Notes: a model not told the origin generated them from the sequence alone. A DNA stretch of 64,000 bases from Canna indica (GCA_034359265.1 CP136890.1:41576501-41640500), one strand, 5' to 3'. Shown: positions 24,700-35,690, counted from the stretch's first letter. Numbers and translations are program-made.

Positions 24700-24900
24700 A
24701 TTGAGATGAACCAAACATAATTTAGGTGAATCGGTAAAAATTAAATTGAACAAGTCAAGAAATGTGATGAACCGATTGAAAATTAAATTGAACCCGATAA
24801 AAATTAAATTGAACCAGTCAAGAAATTTGGTGAACCGATTAAAAATTAAATTGAGTCGGTAAAAATTAAGCTGAATCGGACTGAATCATTAAGCCAGTTT
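24700..24900. repeat. AT-rich short repeats (TGAACC..AATTAAATTGA)
   Basis: Variants of AAAAATTAAATTGA alternate with (A/G)GTCAAGAAAT and GAACCGATT, giving a decayed array of ~60-bp units inside the same non-coding interior. The repeat character weakens on both sides. Confidence 0.55.
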
Positions 24901-26264
24901 AATTGATTTGAAATTGAAATAAATCAGATTTCAATTCAAATACTGGACCCGGTTAATTTCATCAATAAATTGATTTAATTAAATGAAATAAACTGAAATA
25001 GACCAATCAATAAATGATTTGAAAAGAATAAATTATCAAATGGAACCGTTTAAATAAATCACTAAATCGGTTAAATTGAATGAAATAAACCAAAGCAATT
25101 GAACCAATCTTAAATTAAATTGTATTGATCAACCAAATTCCAATTCAATCACAGCCATCCATATCAAATATTTTAATCTCAGCCATTAATGTATTTTTTC
25201 TCTCACGTAACTGGGGTTCCTTAAAAAAAACCCTAATTACTTTTCTTTTTCTTGCAGCCGCCACTTGCAGTTACACCTCGGGGTTGGAGCATGCAGCATA
25301 TGCACGCCTCGCGAGACAGAGCCATAGAAAACAAGAACTGCGGGTGTCGCACAAGCGCCAAAAATATAGCATGATATTACTAGCAAAATTTATGCAGTAA
25401 AAGTCCACAGAATTCATGCAGTAAACGTACCCGGCAAAAGCAAAAGAAAATAAATTCATATCACGAAATCATGAATTTATGTAAATTGCTAAGATTCAGA
25501 GAACACACCATACTTTTGAGGCGGCACGAGAGCGACCCTTGCCGGGGCGGATGACGCCAGATTGTGGCGGTGCAAAAGCATATATAATTCAGAATCGAGA
25601 CAAAAATAAATATTGCATGATGACCAGCAATAAAGGTCTCATAAATATATATATAAATTCTGGAAAAACACCCATGCTGCATAGCCAAAGATCAAGATGA
25701 ATCAACATATTATATCGAGAAAAAAAAATTCTTAATTCACTTTAAAAAAAACTCTGATATTAATTATAAGAAAATTAATATCATAATAAATTACATGAAT
25801 TAAAAATATTAAAATGAAATAGATAAATAAAAAATCTTACTTGAAAAAATAGAAATACTATGAAAGCAATTTTTTGGGTCTCCAGAAATAACTAGATCTT
25901 CCTATACATTACTTTCTCAAAAGGCTCTATTTTGATGGGAAAAACAATAATGAACTAGGATTTCTAATCTCTGATTCTGTCATGTGTTTAGAGGGGACCT
26001 AACATCTATTTATAATTGATTAAATGGATTTTCTCTATCACTATCACGGGCTTCATTAATTGGGCCTACACTTCACTAATCACACCAATCATGATTAAGT
26101 ATTTCGAGCTCAAGTCATATTGATCAAATTAAATGAGCCAATATGCATTTCAAATAGGATCATAAGATTAATCTGTTTAAATCAAAAACCACAATTGACC
26201 GTAGCTCACAAAAAGAATATTTAAAAATAAAGAAATATATATATTAATTTAAAAAAATCTAACA

Positions 26265-27080
26265 AAATAAAGTCTATTTTCATGATTTCAATTTCACTGA
26301 AACCAACACTGATTATGAAAACATATTTGGTTTAGCGTTTTCATGAAACTGAATCGAAACCAGAATGAAAACGAAACTAGTTTTCTTAAAAAACACCAGA
26401 ATATTGTTTTCTATGATTTCGACTTTCGAGACTGTTGATTTCATTATCAAAATGCAATGACAACATTATAATTATAAATATATTTTTTATAAAATTAATT
26501 AATTTAAAAATAAATCAAAGTTTATCTAATTTTTAAAAATAAAAATCATCATTTTCAACTCAAACTATTAACTTAAATTTATAAATTAATTAAACCAATT
26601 TATATCTAATTGTCTCAAATCCAAATTTTAAATAGTTCAATTTTCTTAAAGTTGGTCTATTTATAATTAATTTAATCAAAACTAATTTCAAACCATTGAA
26701 CTTATTTTTTTAAAAAAAATTATAATAATTATTAATTAATTTTTATATCTAATTGAACAAAAAAAAAATTTAAATTAATAATAACCTAATTAATTAAATC
26801 ATATAAATATTTTATAATCATATTATCAAATATTTAATTTTGTAAACTAATTAAATATTTAATTACTATTAAAAATATTTAAGAAAAATTAATATTATTT
26901 TTTATAATCAAATAAATATTCATTGATTTTAACTAATTAAATATGATATTACTTTCATTAACAAACGTGTTTTTAAAAAATTAAAAACTAAAAATTAAAT
27001 CAAATTTTCGAAATCAAATTTTTAATTTTATTAAAATCAAATTAAAAAATAATTTTCACTAATCAAACCACGTCTAATCT
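26265..27080. mobile_element. Very AT-rich DNA-transposon remnant, possibly hAT-like MITE
   Basis: The right end, reverse-complemented, contains GTTTGATTAGTGAAA. To the left of the LARD-like element, at 21215, stands GGCCTGTTTGGTTAGCGAAA. Thirteen of 15 bases agree, so this may be one inverted-repeat element split by the LARD. CTAAT stands just outside both ends. The interior is mostly A/T homopolymer-rich sequence with no gene. Confidence 0.35.
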
Positions 27081-27226
27081 TATGCATAGTCGACAAGGTT
27101 GCAGACCTATCTCGTGTGAAGTTAAAAATATCATGAAGCAGTTCATTTTCCTGCGTTGCAAAAAAAAAGACCCTTAATTTAAGGAAGAACAAAAGCAGAA
27201 GAGTTGAAACAGTGGATTATCTTATT

Positions 27227-28513
27227 TCAGATGTGATGAGATTGAATAGTGTTGTTTGTAACCTGTGCAAGCTTGAGAAAACCTCTCCCAAGAAAACGGC
27301 TTCAAAAAGTTCAGCTGTACAGAAATTAAACAACCAAATTGAAGAGTTGCTTTTTGTTTTCCTATAAAATTAATACACAAGAAAAATTTAACACTCGTAT
27401 TATTTGGGTCCATGATGAGGCCCAGAGACCAAGCTTGTTTGATATTTTCAATTGAACTTCTGGGCATTCACCAGTTTGTAATAAAATCCCAGTTTTAAAT
27501 ATAAGGATCAAATCTATAGCATCACAAGATAGACCTAGGAATGCAAAACAAGTACCTTAACATAATCTAGGAATGCTTAACACTGTTGGTATCAATGTGC
27601 TAACTCAGGTGTAAATCCAATATCCCCAACTCAAATAAAAGGGCTATTGCTTCTCCAGTAGCAATGCGAACAGTACGATCATTATCTTCTAGCAGAGTAC
27701 AAAGGAACGAAATTGACCTGGATGGGTCGAGACAAAATATGTTCAAGATCATCTATTTAAAATAAGAACAACAAAGAGTCCACTGTCATTCCAACATACT
27801 CTTTCCAATTATCAGGATCGATTCGCCAACCAGTGATAGTTGTAAAAAGAAATGACCATGCAGATATTGCCGCTGCCAGGATAGTAGAGGGAAGTTTTAT
27901 CATTGGTCCAACCTTAATACATGACATAGTAAGCTCCAAATTAAAATGGATAAAAGATTATATTAAATAAAACGTAGCTTAAGTCAAATATTTTTCTAGA
28001 TAAGTGATAGGTTTGCATACATTGGGGCCTGATTTTGGATAAATCACACGCCACATGGTTTTCAGTGACATTTCAATTTCAGACAAATCATTTGCACCTA
28101 TAAAAGTCACAAGCGCTAGGCAATCCTGTACCTACAATACAATATCAATCTTAAAATGATGTATGTGAGTTAGCATAATCAAAGCACTATATTTATACAA
28201 TTTAGAATTTGAAGAAGGAGAGGGAGGCATACTGATGCTTTTTTTACTACATCAGATCCAGTTATTAGAGCCTGAGATAGTTGGGGCACCATTACCGGTA
28301 TTGGTATACCTATTCTTCCATTATCTCGTGCATCGGTATGGTACCGATACGTACCTACCGGTATTTAGAACCTTGCAGTGTCAAGTAAATTCACTCGTGC
28401 TTAAGACTTGAATGAGTGAAAGATGAACTCACTTATTTTCAACAAATGTAAGAAGCACATGCTCTTCAAATGCATTGACAAGCCCCCACAAAGCCATCTC
28501 TCTGGTAGATCCC
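27227..28513 (-). pseudogene. IFRD-like gene fragment, middle and 3' exons
   Basis: Minus-strand exons resemble the interferon-related developmental regulator (IFRD) family. 28433-28513 (STREMALWGLVNAFEEHVLL) continues in phase from the exon at 43769. 28233 to ~28290 encodes PQLSQALITGSDVVKKAS. 28021-28131 encodes VQDCLALVTFIGANDLSE. 27800-27912 has AAAISAWSFLFTTITGWRID; ~27605-27717 has SISFLCTLLEDNDRTVRIA; 27227-27314 has QLNFLK then LGRGFLKLAQ. Junctions keep GT..AG and reading phase, for example GA|GTATGT joined to AG|G. It is broken: the exon before PQLSQ is missing and replaced by ACCGGTA-type repeats near 28300-28380, and an extra C near 27298 shifts the frame of the last exon. The final domain is absent. 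Plant IFRD proteins are reported in stress responses; no function is expected here. Confidence 0.85.
27315..27604 (-). other. Intron-like sequence between IFRD-like exons
   Basis: No exon between FELGILDLHLS (stop near 27603) and the CTGAAC exon is recognisable. At least one exon that normally lies here in the family (between the RIA-GEA helix and QLNFLK) seems to be missing. Confidence 0.45.
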
Positions 28514-28728
28514 CTTTATCATGAAAAATAAGTCACAAGTTAAACCGACTCTAGAAATCTCATAAATGTTAGTGGTAGAAGTAATGAGAATTTTAACAAC
28601 CACAAAATGACAAATTTAACAGAGAAAGTCTGGTGTGATAAAGAGCATTAAATAATAGTGCACAGAGATGACGAGTGAAATAAATTTAAGAAATACATAT
28701 CCAACTAACATGATGCTCATTCATTGAA

Positions 28729-29095
28729 CAATACTGAAATAATGGGCATCAGCAACAGCTCTAATTGTTGCTAAACCGTTGCTGAAAACCATCAGCAACG
28801 ATGTGCAACAGCTCCGCCCGTTGCAACGGAGCCGTGGCAAAAACACGTGTTTTGATAATTTAGCAACAGATCAGCAACGGTCGCTCGGGTCGTTGCTAAT
28901 AATACTATCAGCAACGGTTTTGCCACGGACCCGATTTCATTGCTGATAATAATTATTAGCAACGGCTCGCGTGTCCGTAGCAACGACATTAATGAAAGAC
29001 CATTGCTGTAGGTCTTCAGCAATGGCTTTCGATACACTTTTAGTAACGCCTTTTCCACGGACGGCCATAGGAAAGCCGTTGTTGATTACTACATA
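28729..29095. repeat. Left terminal and subterminal repeats of the CACTA element
   Basis: Repeated GCAACGG/CCGTTGC words in both orientations. In active En/Spm-type elements such motifs bind the TNPA-type protein. The left tip has drifted (CAATACTG instead of CACTACT), so it may no longer be a good transposase substrate. Confidence 0.8.
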
Positions 29096-29374
29096 CTGAA
29101 ACCGAAAAAACTTTAAAATTCCAAATTTCCATTAATACATTGATACATTATCTGATACATAACTCACACACCCATACACCTATACATACATCCATTTACA
29201 CATCACAAATACACCCAGATATATCAAAACAATTATACTTATATTTATAATTATCCACGATCGAATAAAAACTATTCAAATGCAAAATTTAAGTATCAAT
29301 ATTCAAACAAAATAAAACTAAAATATATATAGTATCGAAGTAACAAAGTCAATATAACAAAAAAATAATAAATC
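29096..29374. other. AT-rich spacer inside the CACTA element
   Basis: Between the subterminal repeats and the TNPA-like gene; ACATCACAAATACACCC-type low-complexity sequence. Nothing else seen. Confidence 0.5.
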
Positions 29375-30892
29375 TCACGATGACGATGGAGGATGGTCTG
29401 GATCATATGACGGAGTCTGGAGTGCCTGGGTGTACACCGGCGTGGACTGACTCGAGGACGATGGATCAGATGATGCTGCTCCGGAATGACCTGACAAGTT
29501 GCGTAGCATAACTTGCATATCTGCCATCATCTGACTCTGACGCTCCATCAACTCAGTCTGACGCGCAACCGTCTCCTCCAGTGTCCTTATCCTGCTACTA
29601 TGATCATCTCTGGACCTAGAGGTTGACGGCCGCTCACCAACATGCGGAGGGGTCGGTGCCCCAAGTGGCCATAGCACGACTCGCGCATAACCACTATCTG
29701 CAAAACCATACACGCGGCCGTGGTCCCAGCCACCTGCAGCATCAACCCACACTGCTGCGTCAAAGTCCTCGGGGGTGCCTCCGCTCTGTATCATCATCTG
29801 ACTGTAGGTCTCCTACTCGAGTTTAATTTTTTGTTTAATATTTTTCATAAAACTTAAATTATAAATATATAATGAATAATTTAAACAAATATACTTACCA
29901 TAATAAATGCAGCGCGGTTGTCGACGTACTCCCCCGTCCCATGCACTCGACGGTGTGTCCGCTCAAACACCGCCATCGGGGAGGGTCGCTGGACAGTCCC
30001 GTCGTCCGCTACCATCGTCTACATTTATAAAACAAATACATTAATTAGTACACAGAGTAACAAATAAAATATAAAATTAAAATTAAGGTATACTTACCAT
30101 ACGGTTCGCGTGCACAGCAAATGCAACAGAGCCGCCAATGTGACGCGCTCCTCCCCCCGACATGCAGTTTCTAGCCGCAGTCCTAAAAACCTCCTGCCAT
30201 CGATCCGTCGACCATAATACCACGAGCTAGTCCCATATATCCGGAGTAATCCAATCGGGTCGTATCCCCGAGTCTCCGCGATGTTAGTGGTCCCAGCTCG
30301 GGCCATCGCTTGGGACCAGGCCTGCCCCAGTTGTCTGTTGTACCTCGCCCAGGAAATAGCCTCCCAGGCAGCGTAAATGAAGGGCCTCTGGTCCTCGGCC
30401 CATGTATAGCGAGCCTGCAAAATAATAATATCAGTACCAATATTAATCATCATGCATGTATAAAAAAAAATTAATATGTGCCTCAAACTCGCGTCATAGC
30501 ATATCGACGTGCTCACTGGGCATGTGAGACCACGTGGGCCATGCCCCGTGCATATATCGTCGAATGATAGAAGAAATGCTCCTTGGCACTTCTTTTGCTC
30601 AAACCTGCACAAAAAAAATAAAATTTAATATTATATTATGATATAATGAATTTTAATGATTCATAATTCATGATAATTACCGTTCCCCAATCACGCTAAT
30701 GAATCTGCGTGACTCTGCGGCTGGTGGAGGCTGCCACCTGTTCGGCCCGCGTGGCCGCCTGCGACTGGATGTACTAGCCTCAGCAGTATCAACGGCAGGA
30801 GGATCAACGTGCCCAGTGAGTGCTGGAGTCTCACTGATCGGAGACTCTGAAGCTCTTCTACGGCAATAACCACGACCAGACATATCTGTCAA
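29375..30892 (-). pseudogene. TNPA-like (Transposase_24 / Ptta-En/Spm) gene remnant
   Basis: Three blocks on the minus strand. 30677-30892 starts MSGRGYCRRRAS, a basic, Ser/Pro-rich N-terminus ending GPNRWQPPP. 30094-30612 covers the conserved core: an RRYMHGAWPTWSHMPSEHV segment in one frame and, after an intron-like gap, YTWAEDQRPFIYAAWE, QLGQAWSQAMARAGTTN, RGYDPIG. 29375-29797 is the C-terminus with a coiled coil (LEETVARQTELMERQSQMMA) and a Ser/Pro tail. A stop and frame changes occur in the core (after HVDML and beyond RGYDPIG), but AT-rich introns between the blocks look natural. The family supplies the subterminal-repeat-binding protein of CACTA elements. Confidence 0.75.
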
Positions 30893-30912
30893 ATAGGCAT
30901 ATAATTAGATTA

Positions 30913-32839
30913 TTATATATATAGTAAAGATATATTTAATATAAGATATACTTTAGAATTATTCCTCATCATCTGAGAAATAGTCTTCAAATTCTTCATC
31001 TTCTTCCTCTTCTTCGTCTTCTCATCTTCTTCATATTCTTTATCTCCAGCTTCCTCAATTTCATGATCGTCATCATCAGCATATTCAACTTCTAATTGAA
31101 TTGACGTTGTGTCTGCATCCTCGAGTATTGGAATAATACGATCTACAGCAGGAGGATCATCTTGTTGATAGAAACCATCTGTCACATCAGGTATCGGCTC
31201 ATTTTCTCCTACTATCGAATCAATTTTTTCTCTACCTTTAGTCTTACAGACTACATGCCAATATGTTCTATCTTTATTTCGAGTCGGATACTTCGCGTAA
31301 TATACTTGTTCGGCTTGTGATGCCAATATAAAAGGCCCATTTGCTGCCAATTTGAATTTGTAATTAACCTCAACAAGTTTATATTTTGGATGAACTTTCA
31401 TGCCCCTTTCTGTTGTATCAAACCAATGACATCTAAATCGGATCATTGATTTTATGTCGAAGTAGTGCAACTCTATCACTTCTTCCACCGGTCCATAAAA
31501 ATTCATATCACATTCAACATAGGTTGTCCCTTTCACGCAGACCCCGGCATTCACCGTCTTCTTTGTAAATGCATATTCCACCGTGTGAAATTTGTATCCA
31601 TTAATAAAATATCTGCTATAACAGGACACTAGTCGCGACGGTCCACTAACAAACTCAAATATTCTTTCATCTATTTCAGCTTGGTGATCTTTGCTATAAG
31701 CTTGAATCCATGTAGGGAAATCACGATTCTGTAATCTCTTCAATTCTTGATCGTTGTGAATAGAGTATTTTTGCACCATCTCAATGTCAAATATTTCAAT
31801 GAATTGTTCAATCTCTGGACAATTGAGTAATACATACAAGTGTGTCAAATGATACTCTTCATCGCTTAAGTGTCAAGATGGACGAGAACCAAAAGCACAA
31901 CCAGAGTGACAAAATATATTTAAACGTTCATCTGAATGTCGAACTCCCCCGTCGTCGTTACATGGAAGACGATCAAATCTTGTATGTACTGTCGATTCAA
32001 AGTAAAATGAGCAGAATGTTGAAATTTCTTGGATGATATACGATTCAGATATTGATCCTTCAACAGCTGCGGTGTTCTTTACTTTTTTCTTCAGACGATT
32101 CATGTATGTTTCAAATAAGTACATCCACCGATATTGAACAGGGCCACCAACTCGTGCCTCGTATGCCAAGTGTATCGGTAGATACTCCATCGAGTCAAAA
32201 AATATAGGAGGGAAAAACTGCTCCAGCTTGCATATGATTTCAACAATATTACTTTCAAGTGTTGACATATCTTCGACTCGAAGGACATTTGCACAAATGT
32301 TTCTAAAAAACATACTTAATTCAATCAACGGACCCCAAATATTATCAGGTAGAAGATCTTGGAATGTGATCGGAAGCAATCTCTGCATGAATACATGACA
32401 ATCATGACTCTTCATCCCTGATATTTTGCAATCATCGACGTTCACACATCGAGATAAGTTTGAAACATATCCATCGGGTAATCTGAGTTCTTTTATCCAT
32501 TGATAAACATCTTTGATCTGTTGTTTTTTAACACATACGGGGCCTTCGATTTTAGATATCGTCCGTTGACCTCTTGTAACTCCAACTCTGGTCTCTTACA
32601 AAGTATTTTCAGATCATGTTGGGCTTTGACATTATCTTTAGTTTTTCCGAAAACATCCATCAAAGTGTTGAAAATATTATCAAACACATTTTTTTCAATG
32701 TGCATGACATCTAAATTATGTCGAATCAGTAATGAACTCCAATAGGGCAATTTAGGAAGTACGTTACGTCTAATCGAAACTCATTCATTAAAGCTCCACG
32801 ATCAAGACATCGGTACATCCAACTTCGATCAGCCGACAT
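30913..32839 (-). pseudogene. TNP2-like CACTA transposase lacking its catalytic core
   Basis: From the start codon at 32839 comes MSADRSWMYRCLDRGALMNE, the N-terminal transposon-associated domain (PF13963-like). After only ~25 codons and a frame change it becomes KLPYWSSLLIRHNLDVMHIE, the 3' end of the tnp2 domain. Then follow a DUF4218-like part (31873-32445: KSHDCHVFMQRLLPI, FFPPIFFDSMEYLPIHLAYE, GGPVQYRWMYLFE) and a DUF4216-like C-terminus (30913-31848: YSRYFINGYKFHT, VEYAF, RTYWHVVCKTK). In intact TNP2 proteins several hundred residues holding the catalytic region lie between the first two parts, so this is an internal-deletion derivative. Further frameshifts occur at about 32450 and 31860. 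Confidence 0.85.
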
Positions 32840-32883
32840 GATTCTGTCAATCAATGATAATTTCTTTGGTTAATGCCTTTAGG

Positions 32884-33135
32884 TGAAATTGTCCTATTCC
32901 ATTCGGGATTTATGTCATTCATATTACACTAAGTATTTCTTTTAACCGCTAACTTCATTCTAAATTTTGGCAGCATCTCTCTACAGTTCTCTGAATACGC
33001 ATATCATCTGGGCGCGTATCGGAGAACAAGAGAGATACTGCCGAAATTTAGAATAAGTTAACGGTTAAAAGAAAAACGTAAGTGCAATACAAATAACTAT
33101 ATTATTAAATTGTCCAATCAGGGACAATTCAAGGA
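32884..33135. repeat. Long imperfect foldback upstream of the TNP2-like gene
   Basis: TTTCTTTTAACCGCTAACTT.. (32936 on) is matched by ..AAGTTAACGGTTAAAAGAAA (ending ~33074). Nested inside, GTTCTCTGAATACGC pairs with GCGTATCGGAGAAC, leaving a loop of ~10 bases near 33005. Weaker outer pairing reaches TTGTCC (32890) and GGGACAATTC (33121). Transcribed, it would form a ~250-nt hairpin. Confidence 0.8.
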
Positions 33136-33304
33136 TTGTACGTCGTATAAAAGATCATCTACTTCTTTTACATGAACATACAACCCCTGAACGGATCTAA
33201 GGTTTTGCTAAATCATATTCGACTCGTCGATGCGTACGTGAAACATATCAACTCATCGAATGGATGATTATTTTCTAAATATTTCGAGTCAGTTCGAGTT
33301 CATA

Positions 33305-33434
33305 GTGGACAATTCCGACACGAGTCCAAATTAGACGATTTCGGCGGGAGTCCGAATTGGACGATTCCGGCGCGAGTCCGAAGTGGACGATTCCGGCGCA
33401 AGTCCGAAGTGGACGATTCCGGCGCGAGTCCACT
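33305..33434. repeat. 26-bp minisatellite, five units
   Basis: Five consecutive units of GTGGACGATTCCGGCGCGAG + TCCGAA with a few changes each, 33305-33434. They lie in the presumed 5' untranslated part of the TNP2-like gene. No gene in this stretch. Confidence 0.9.
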
Positions 33435-33933
33435 AAGGATAACTCCGGACTAATTAATATTTTAACTAATTAATTAATATTAATCTACAACATTTTAACT
33501 AATTTAAATAATTAACCTACCATTATTAAATATTAATCTAACTAAATTAATCTAAAAATTAATCTAAACTCTAATAATTAATCTAAAAATTAATCTAAAT
33601 CATAACAATTAATCTAAACCCTAAAAATTAATTTAACAAATTAAACAATTAATCTAAATAATTAAATAATTAATTAAAAAAAAAATGCCATTTCCGGCGC
33701 CGGAGTACACTGTACAAGGTTCCGGCGGCGGCCACCGGCCGTCCGCCGCCGGCCGAAACCTTATTTTAAGGGTTTCAGTCGGATTATACCTAGGAATTGA
33801 GAGGAGGGGAAGACGGGGCAGCGATAAATACCTAGAATCGGCGGTCGAGGACGGGCGGCGGTGGAGTCGGAAGAGAGCAGCAGCGGCAGGCAGAGGAAGA
33901 AGAAGAAGGAAGGGCCGGGCGCGGGAGTGTGCC

Positions 33934-33942
33934 CTATATAAA
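33934..33942 (-). promoter_or_regulatory. TATA box of the CACTA transposase gene
   Basis: Minus-strand TTATATAGGG just inside the right subterminal repeats, followed downstream by a GC-rich leader (33700-33930). This is the usual place for the promoter of a CACTA element, and the genes run leftwards from it. Confidence 0.5.
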
Positions 33943-33944
33943 CT

Positions 33945-34161
33945 TATCAGCAATGGCTCGCTCAACCGTTAGAACACTGTTGCTGATAAGGTAATCATTG
34001 CTAAGGTAATTAATATCCGCAACGACTCAATTGTCTGTTAGAAAGTCGTTGCTAAGGTAATTAATATCCGCAACGGCTCACATCGTTAGAACGCCGTTGC
34101 AGATGTTGAATATCTGCAACGGCTTGAGCGATCGTTGCTGAAGACCCAATTTTTAGTAGTG
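33945..34161. repeat. Right terminal and subterminal repeats of the CACTA element
   Basis: Tip TTTTAGTAGTG at 34151-34161, preceded by GCAACG/CGTTGC words in both orientations (for example ATCCGCAACGGCTCACATCG near 34065). Confidence 0.85.
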
Positions 34162-34164
34162 GAA

Positions 34165-34895
34165 TCATCCTAAAGCCAAAGCATACCTAAGTCAAGAAAA
34201 TATACAAATTAGAGTAATCCTTTCCTTAAGTTATTTTTTTCATAACATTAGGATCAAGGCAAATGGAATCTAATTCAAAAACAAATGCTTTGATTTCTTT
34301 TGCTAACAATTCAGAATTCACTAGAAAAAAAATACAAGACGATGCATAAATTTTTATAAGTAGCAGAAGTTTTGACTAATTTCTATCTACTACATATTCA
34401 GCATAAAATACAAACATCAAATGCAAAAGCTATCTTCTTAACCTTTGCAATGAAATCAAGAAAAACAAAAATAATAATCACTTAATATCTCGAAACATTA
34501 AAAAAATAAATTAAAAAGCAGCATTTCGAACGACACCTTAATTTTAATTAAATCTGAATATTTTTCCTTGATCCTCTCTAATGATTCTATCTTGATCCTT
34601 TCTAAGATATTCACATAGAAATACTCTCTAACATACCTTTTGCCAATAAGATATACCCTGGGAGATGGTCTCTGAGATATGCTATGACTATCTCATTAGA
34701 AGATAACCTACCAGAGATATCTTTTGCCCAAAAGCATACCGTCAGAGATAGTCTCTGAGTATGCTTATGGGTTTAACTAATTAGTAATTTATTGCTTATA
34801 TACCAATACGATGTCCTCCAATACTGATTGGTAAGTAGGTTTCAATTTTTGTTATTTAATTCTTGTCTTAGTGGACAAGATTTGGAGTTTGAACT
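34165..34895. other. Non-coding flank, former intron of the IFRD-like fragment
   Basis: AT-rich, no open frame of note. At 34640-34770 the words GAGATAGTCTCTGAGTATGC and GAGATGGTCTCTGAGATATG repeat with inverted partners, suggesting a small unclassified foldback element. Nothing else seen. Confidence 0.4.
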
Positions 34896-35238
34896 TGTTA
34901 CGAGCCTTGGTGTAAGCTCGTGTTGCTGGTCGTTGATGGTTGATACTTTCACCTATCTTGATAGGAGGGGAGAGGTGGAAGAGAGAAAAGAGAGGAGAGG
35001 GAAAAGAGAGAGAGTGTGGGAGAGATTGGAGTCAAGTCATGCCTATCTTTGTATTCATCTCATCTCTCTTTAAATAGAGATTACAAGGATAATAGCATTG
35101 ATTACAATGCTTAATTCCAATTGTCTAATAATTTATGATGACATTTATTGTCTGCCACTTGGTAATTAAGGTGTTGATGTTTGATGATTACGACGTTGAT
35201 ATTTAATCTTGTAACGCGCGTCGTGAGTGAGCTGGTTG
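34896..35238 (-). mobile_element. LTR-like repeat, solo copy without the MITE
   Basis: TGTTACGAGCCTTGG to GAGTGAGCTGGTTG, matched over its whole length by 42530-42811 plus 43387-43457. It contains a GA-rich run (34965-35020). The copy at 42530 has a PBS-like sequence next to it, hence the LTR interpretation and minus orientation. No CA end or target duplication was identified. Confidence 0.6.
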
Positions 35239-35284
35239 GTGTTGGTATCATTTTCTTCGTCCTGAGATTTATGCTTGACCGCAA

Positions 35285-35690
35285 CACTACAAAAAAACAT
35301 GGTATCACCAACGGACTAAATCCGTTGATAATACTCAAAAATCCGTTGGTAATCTATTACCAACGGATTATCTGTTGGTAAATACGTCGGTGTTGATCAT
35401 GCTAGGTATTACCAACGGATATTATTATATCCGTTGGTAACACCAACGGCAATTATTATCCGTTGGTAACACCAACGGAAATAATATCCGTTGGTGACAC
35501 CAACGGATTATACTCCGTTGGTAACACCAACGGATATCATCTCCGTTTATACTAACAGAACACTGTTGGGATTACCAACGGAGTTCTTCGTTGGGAATAC
35601 CAACGAAAACAGACATCGATATTATTCATAGTTCAACAATGACATCTGTTGGTATTACCAACGGAGACATCCATTGGTAATATATTTTAT
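35285..35690 (+). mobile_element. CACTA-type terminus with ACCAACGG subterminal array
   Basis: Starts CACTACAAAAAAACATGG and is followed by more than a dozen ACCAACGG/CCGTTGGT words, mostly as back-to-back pairs around a short AT core. This is a third CACTA family, distinct from the GCAACGG family. No matching right terminus with CCGTTGGT words was found up to 44700. Confidence 0.8.

Larger units (their letters stand above)
21234..26264 (-). mobile_element. Non-coding LTR element (LARD-like), 5 kb
   Basis: Two related LTRs of ~500 bp lie at about 21234-21733 and 25764-26264. Shared blocks include GGGTCTCCAGAAATAACTAG, TCTATTTATAATTGATTAAA, GAGCTCAAGTCA and ACAATTGACCGTAGC. Next to the left LTR is TTCTCCCACTTGGGC (21734-21748), a polypurine tract on the minus strand. 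Next to the right LTR is ACTCTGATATTA (25751-25762), a decayed complement of TGGTATCAGAGC. The 4.0-kb interior is about 70-75% AT by eye, and I could identify no gag or pol in it. The outer borders are approximate because no clear TG/CA ends or target duplication are visible. Confidence 0.7.
28729..34161 (-). mobile_element. CACTA (En/Spm) element, 5.4 kb, with GAA target duplication
   Basis: The right end, reverse-complemented, is CACTACTAAAAATTGGG then TCTTCAGCAACG. The left end is CAATACTGAAATAATGGG then CATCAGCAAC, the same with a few changes. GAA stands immediately outside both ends (28726-28728 and 34162-34164), the 3-bp duplication expected of CACTA elements. Both ends carry dense GCAACGG/CCGTTGC subterminal repeats (28745-29090 and 33945-34150). 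The interior holds remains of both typical genes, TNP2-like and TNPA-like, on the minus strand. It sits in the long gap between IFRD-like exons 2 and 3. Confidence 0.92.

Noticed and set aside
33654..33972. Open frames on both strands near the right end of the CACTA element
   Set aside because: They come from a GC-rich transposase leader and promoter; neither resembles a known protein.
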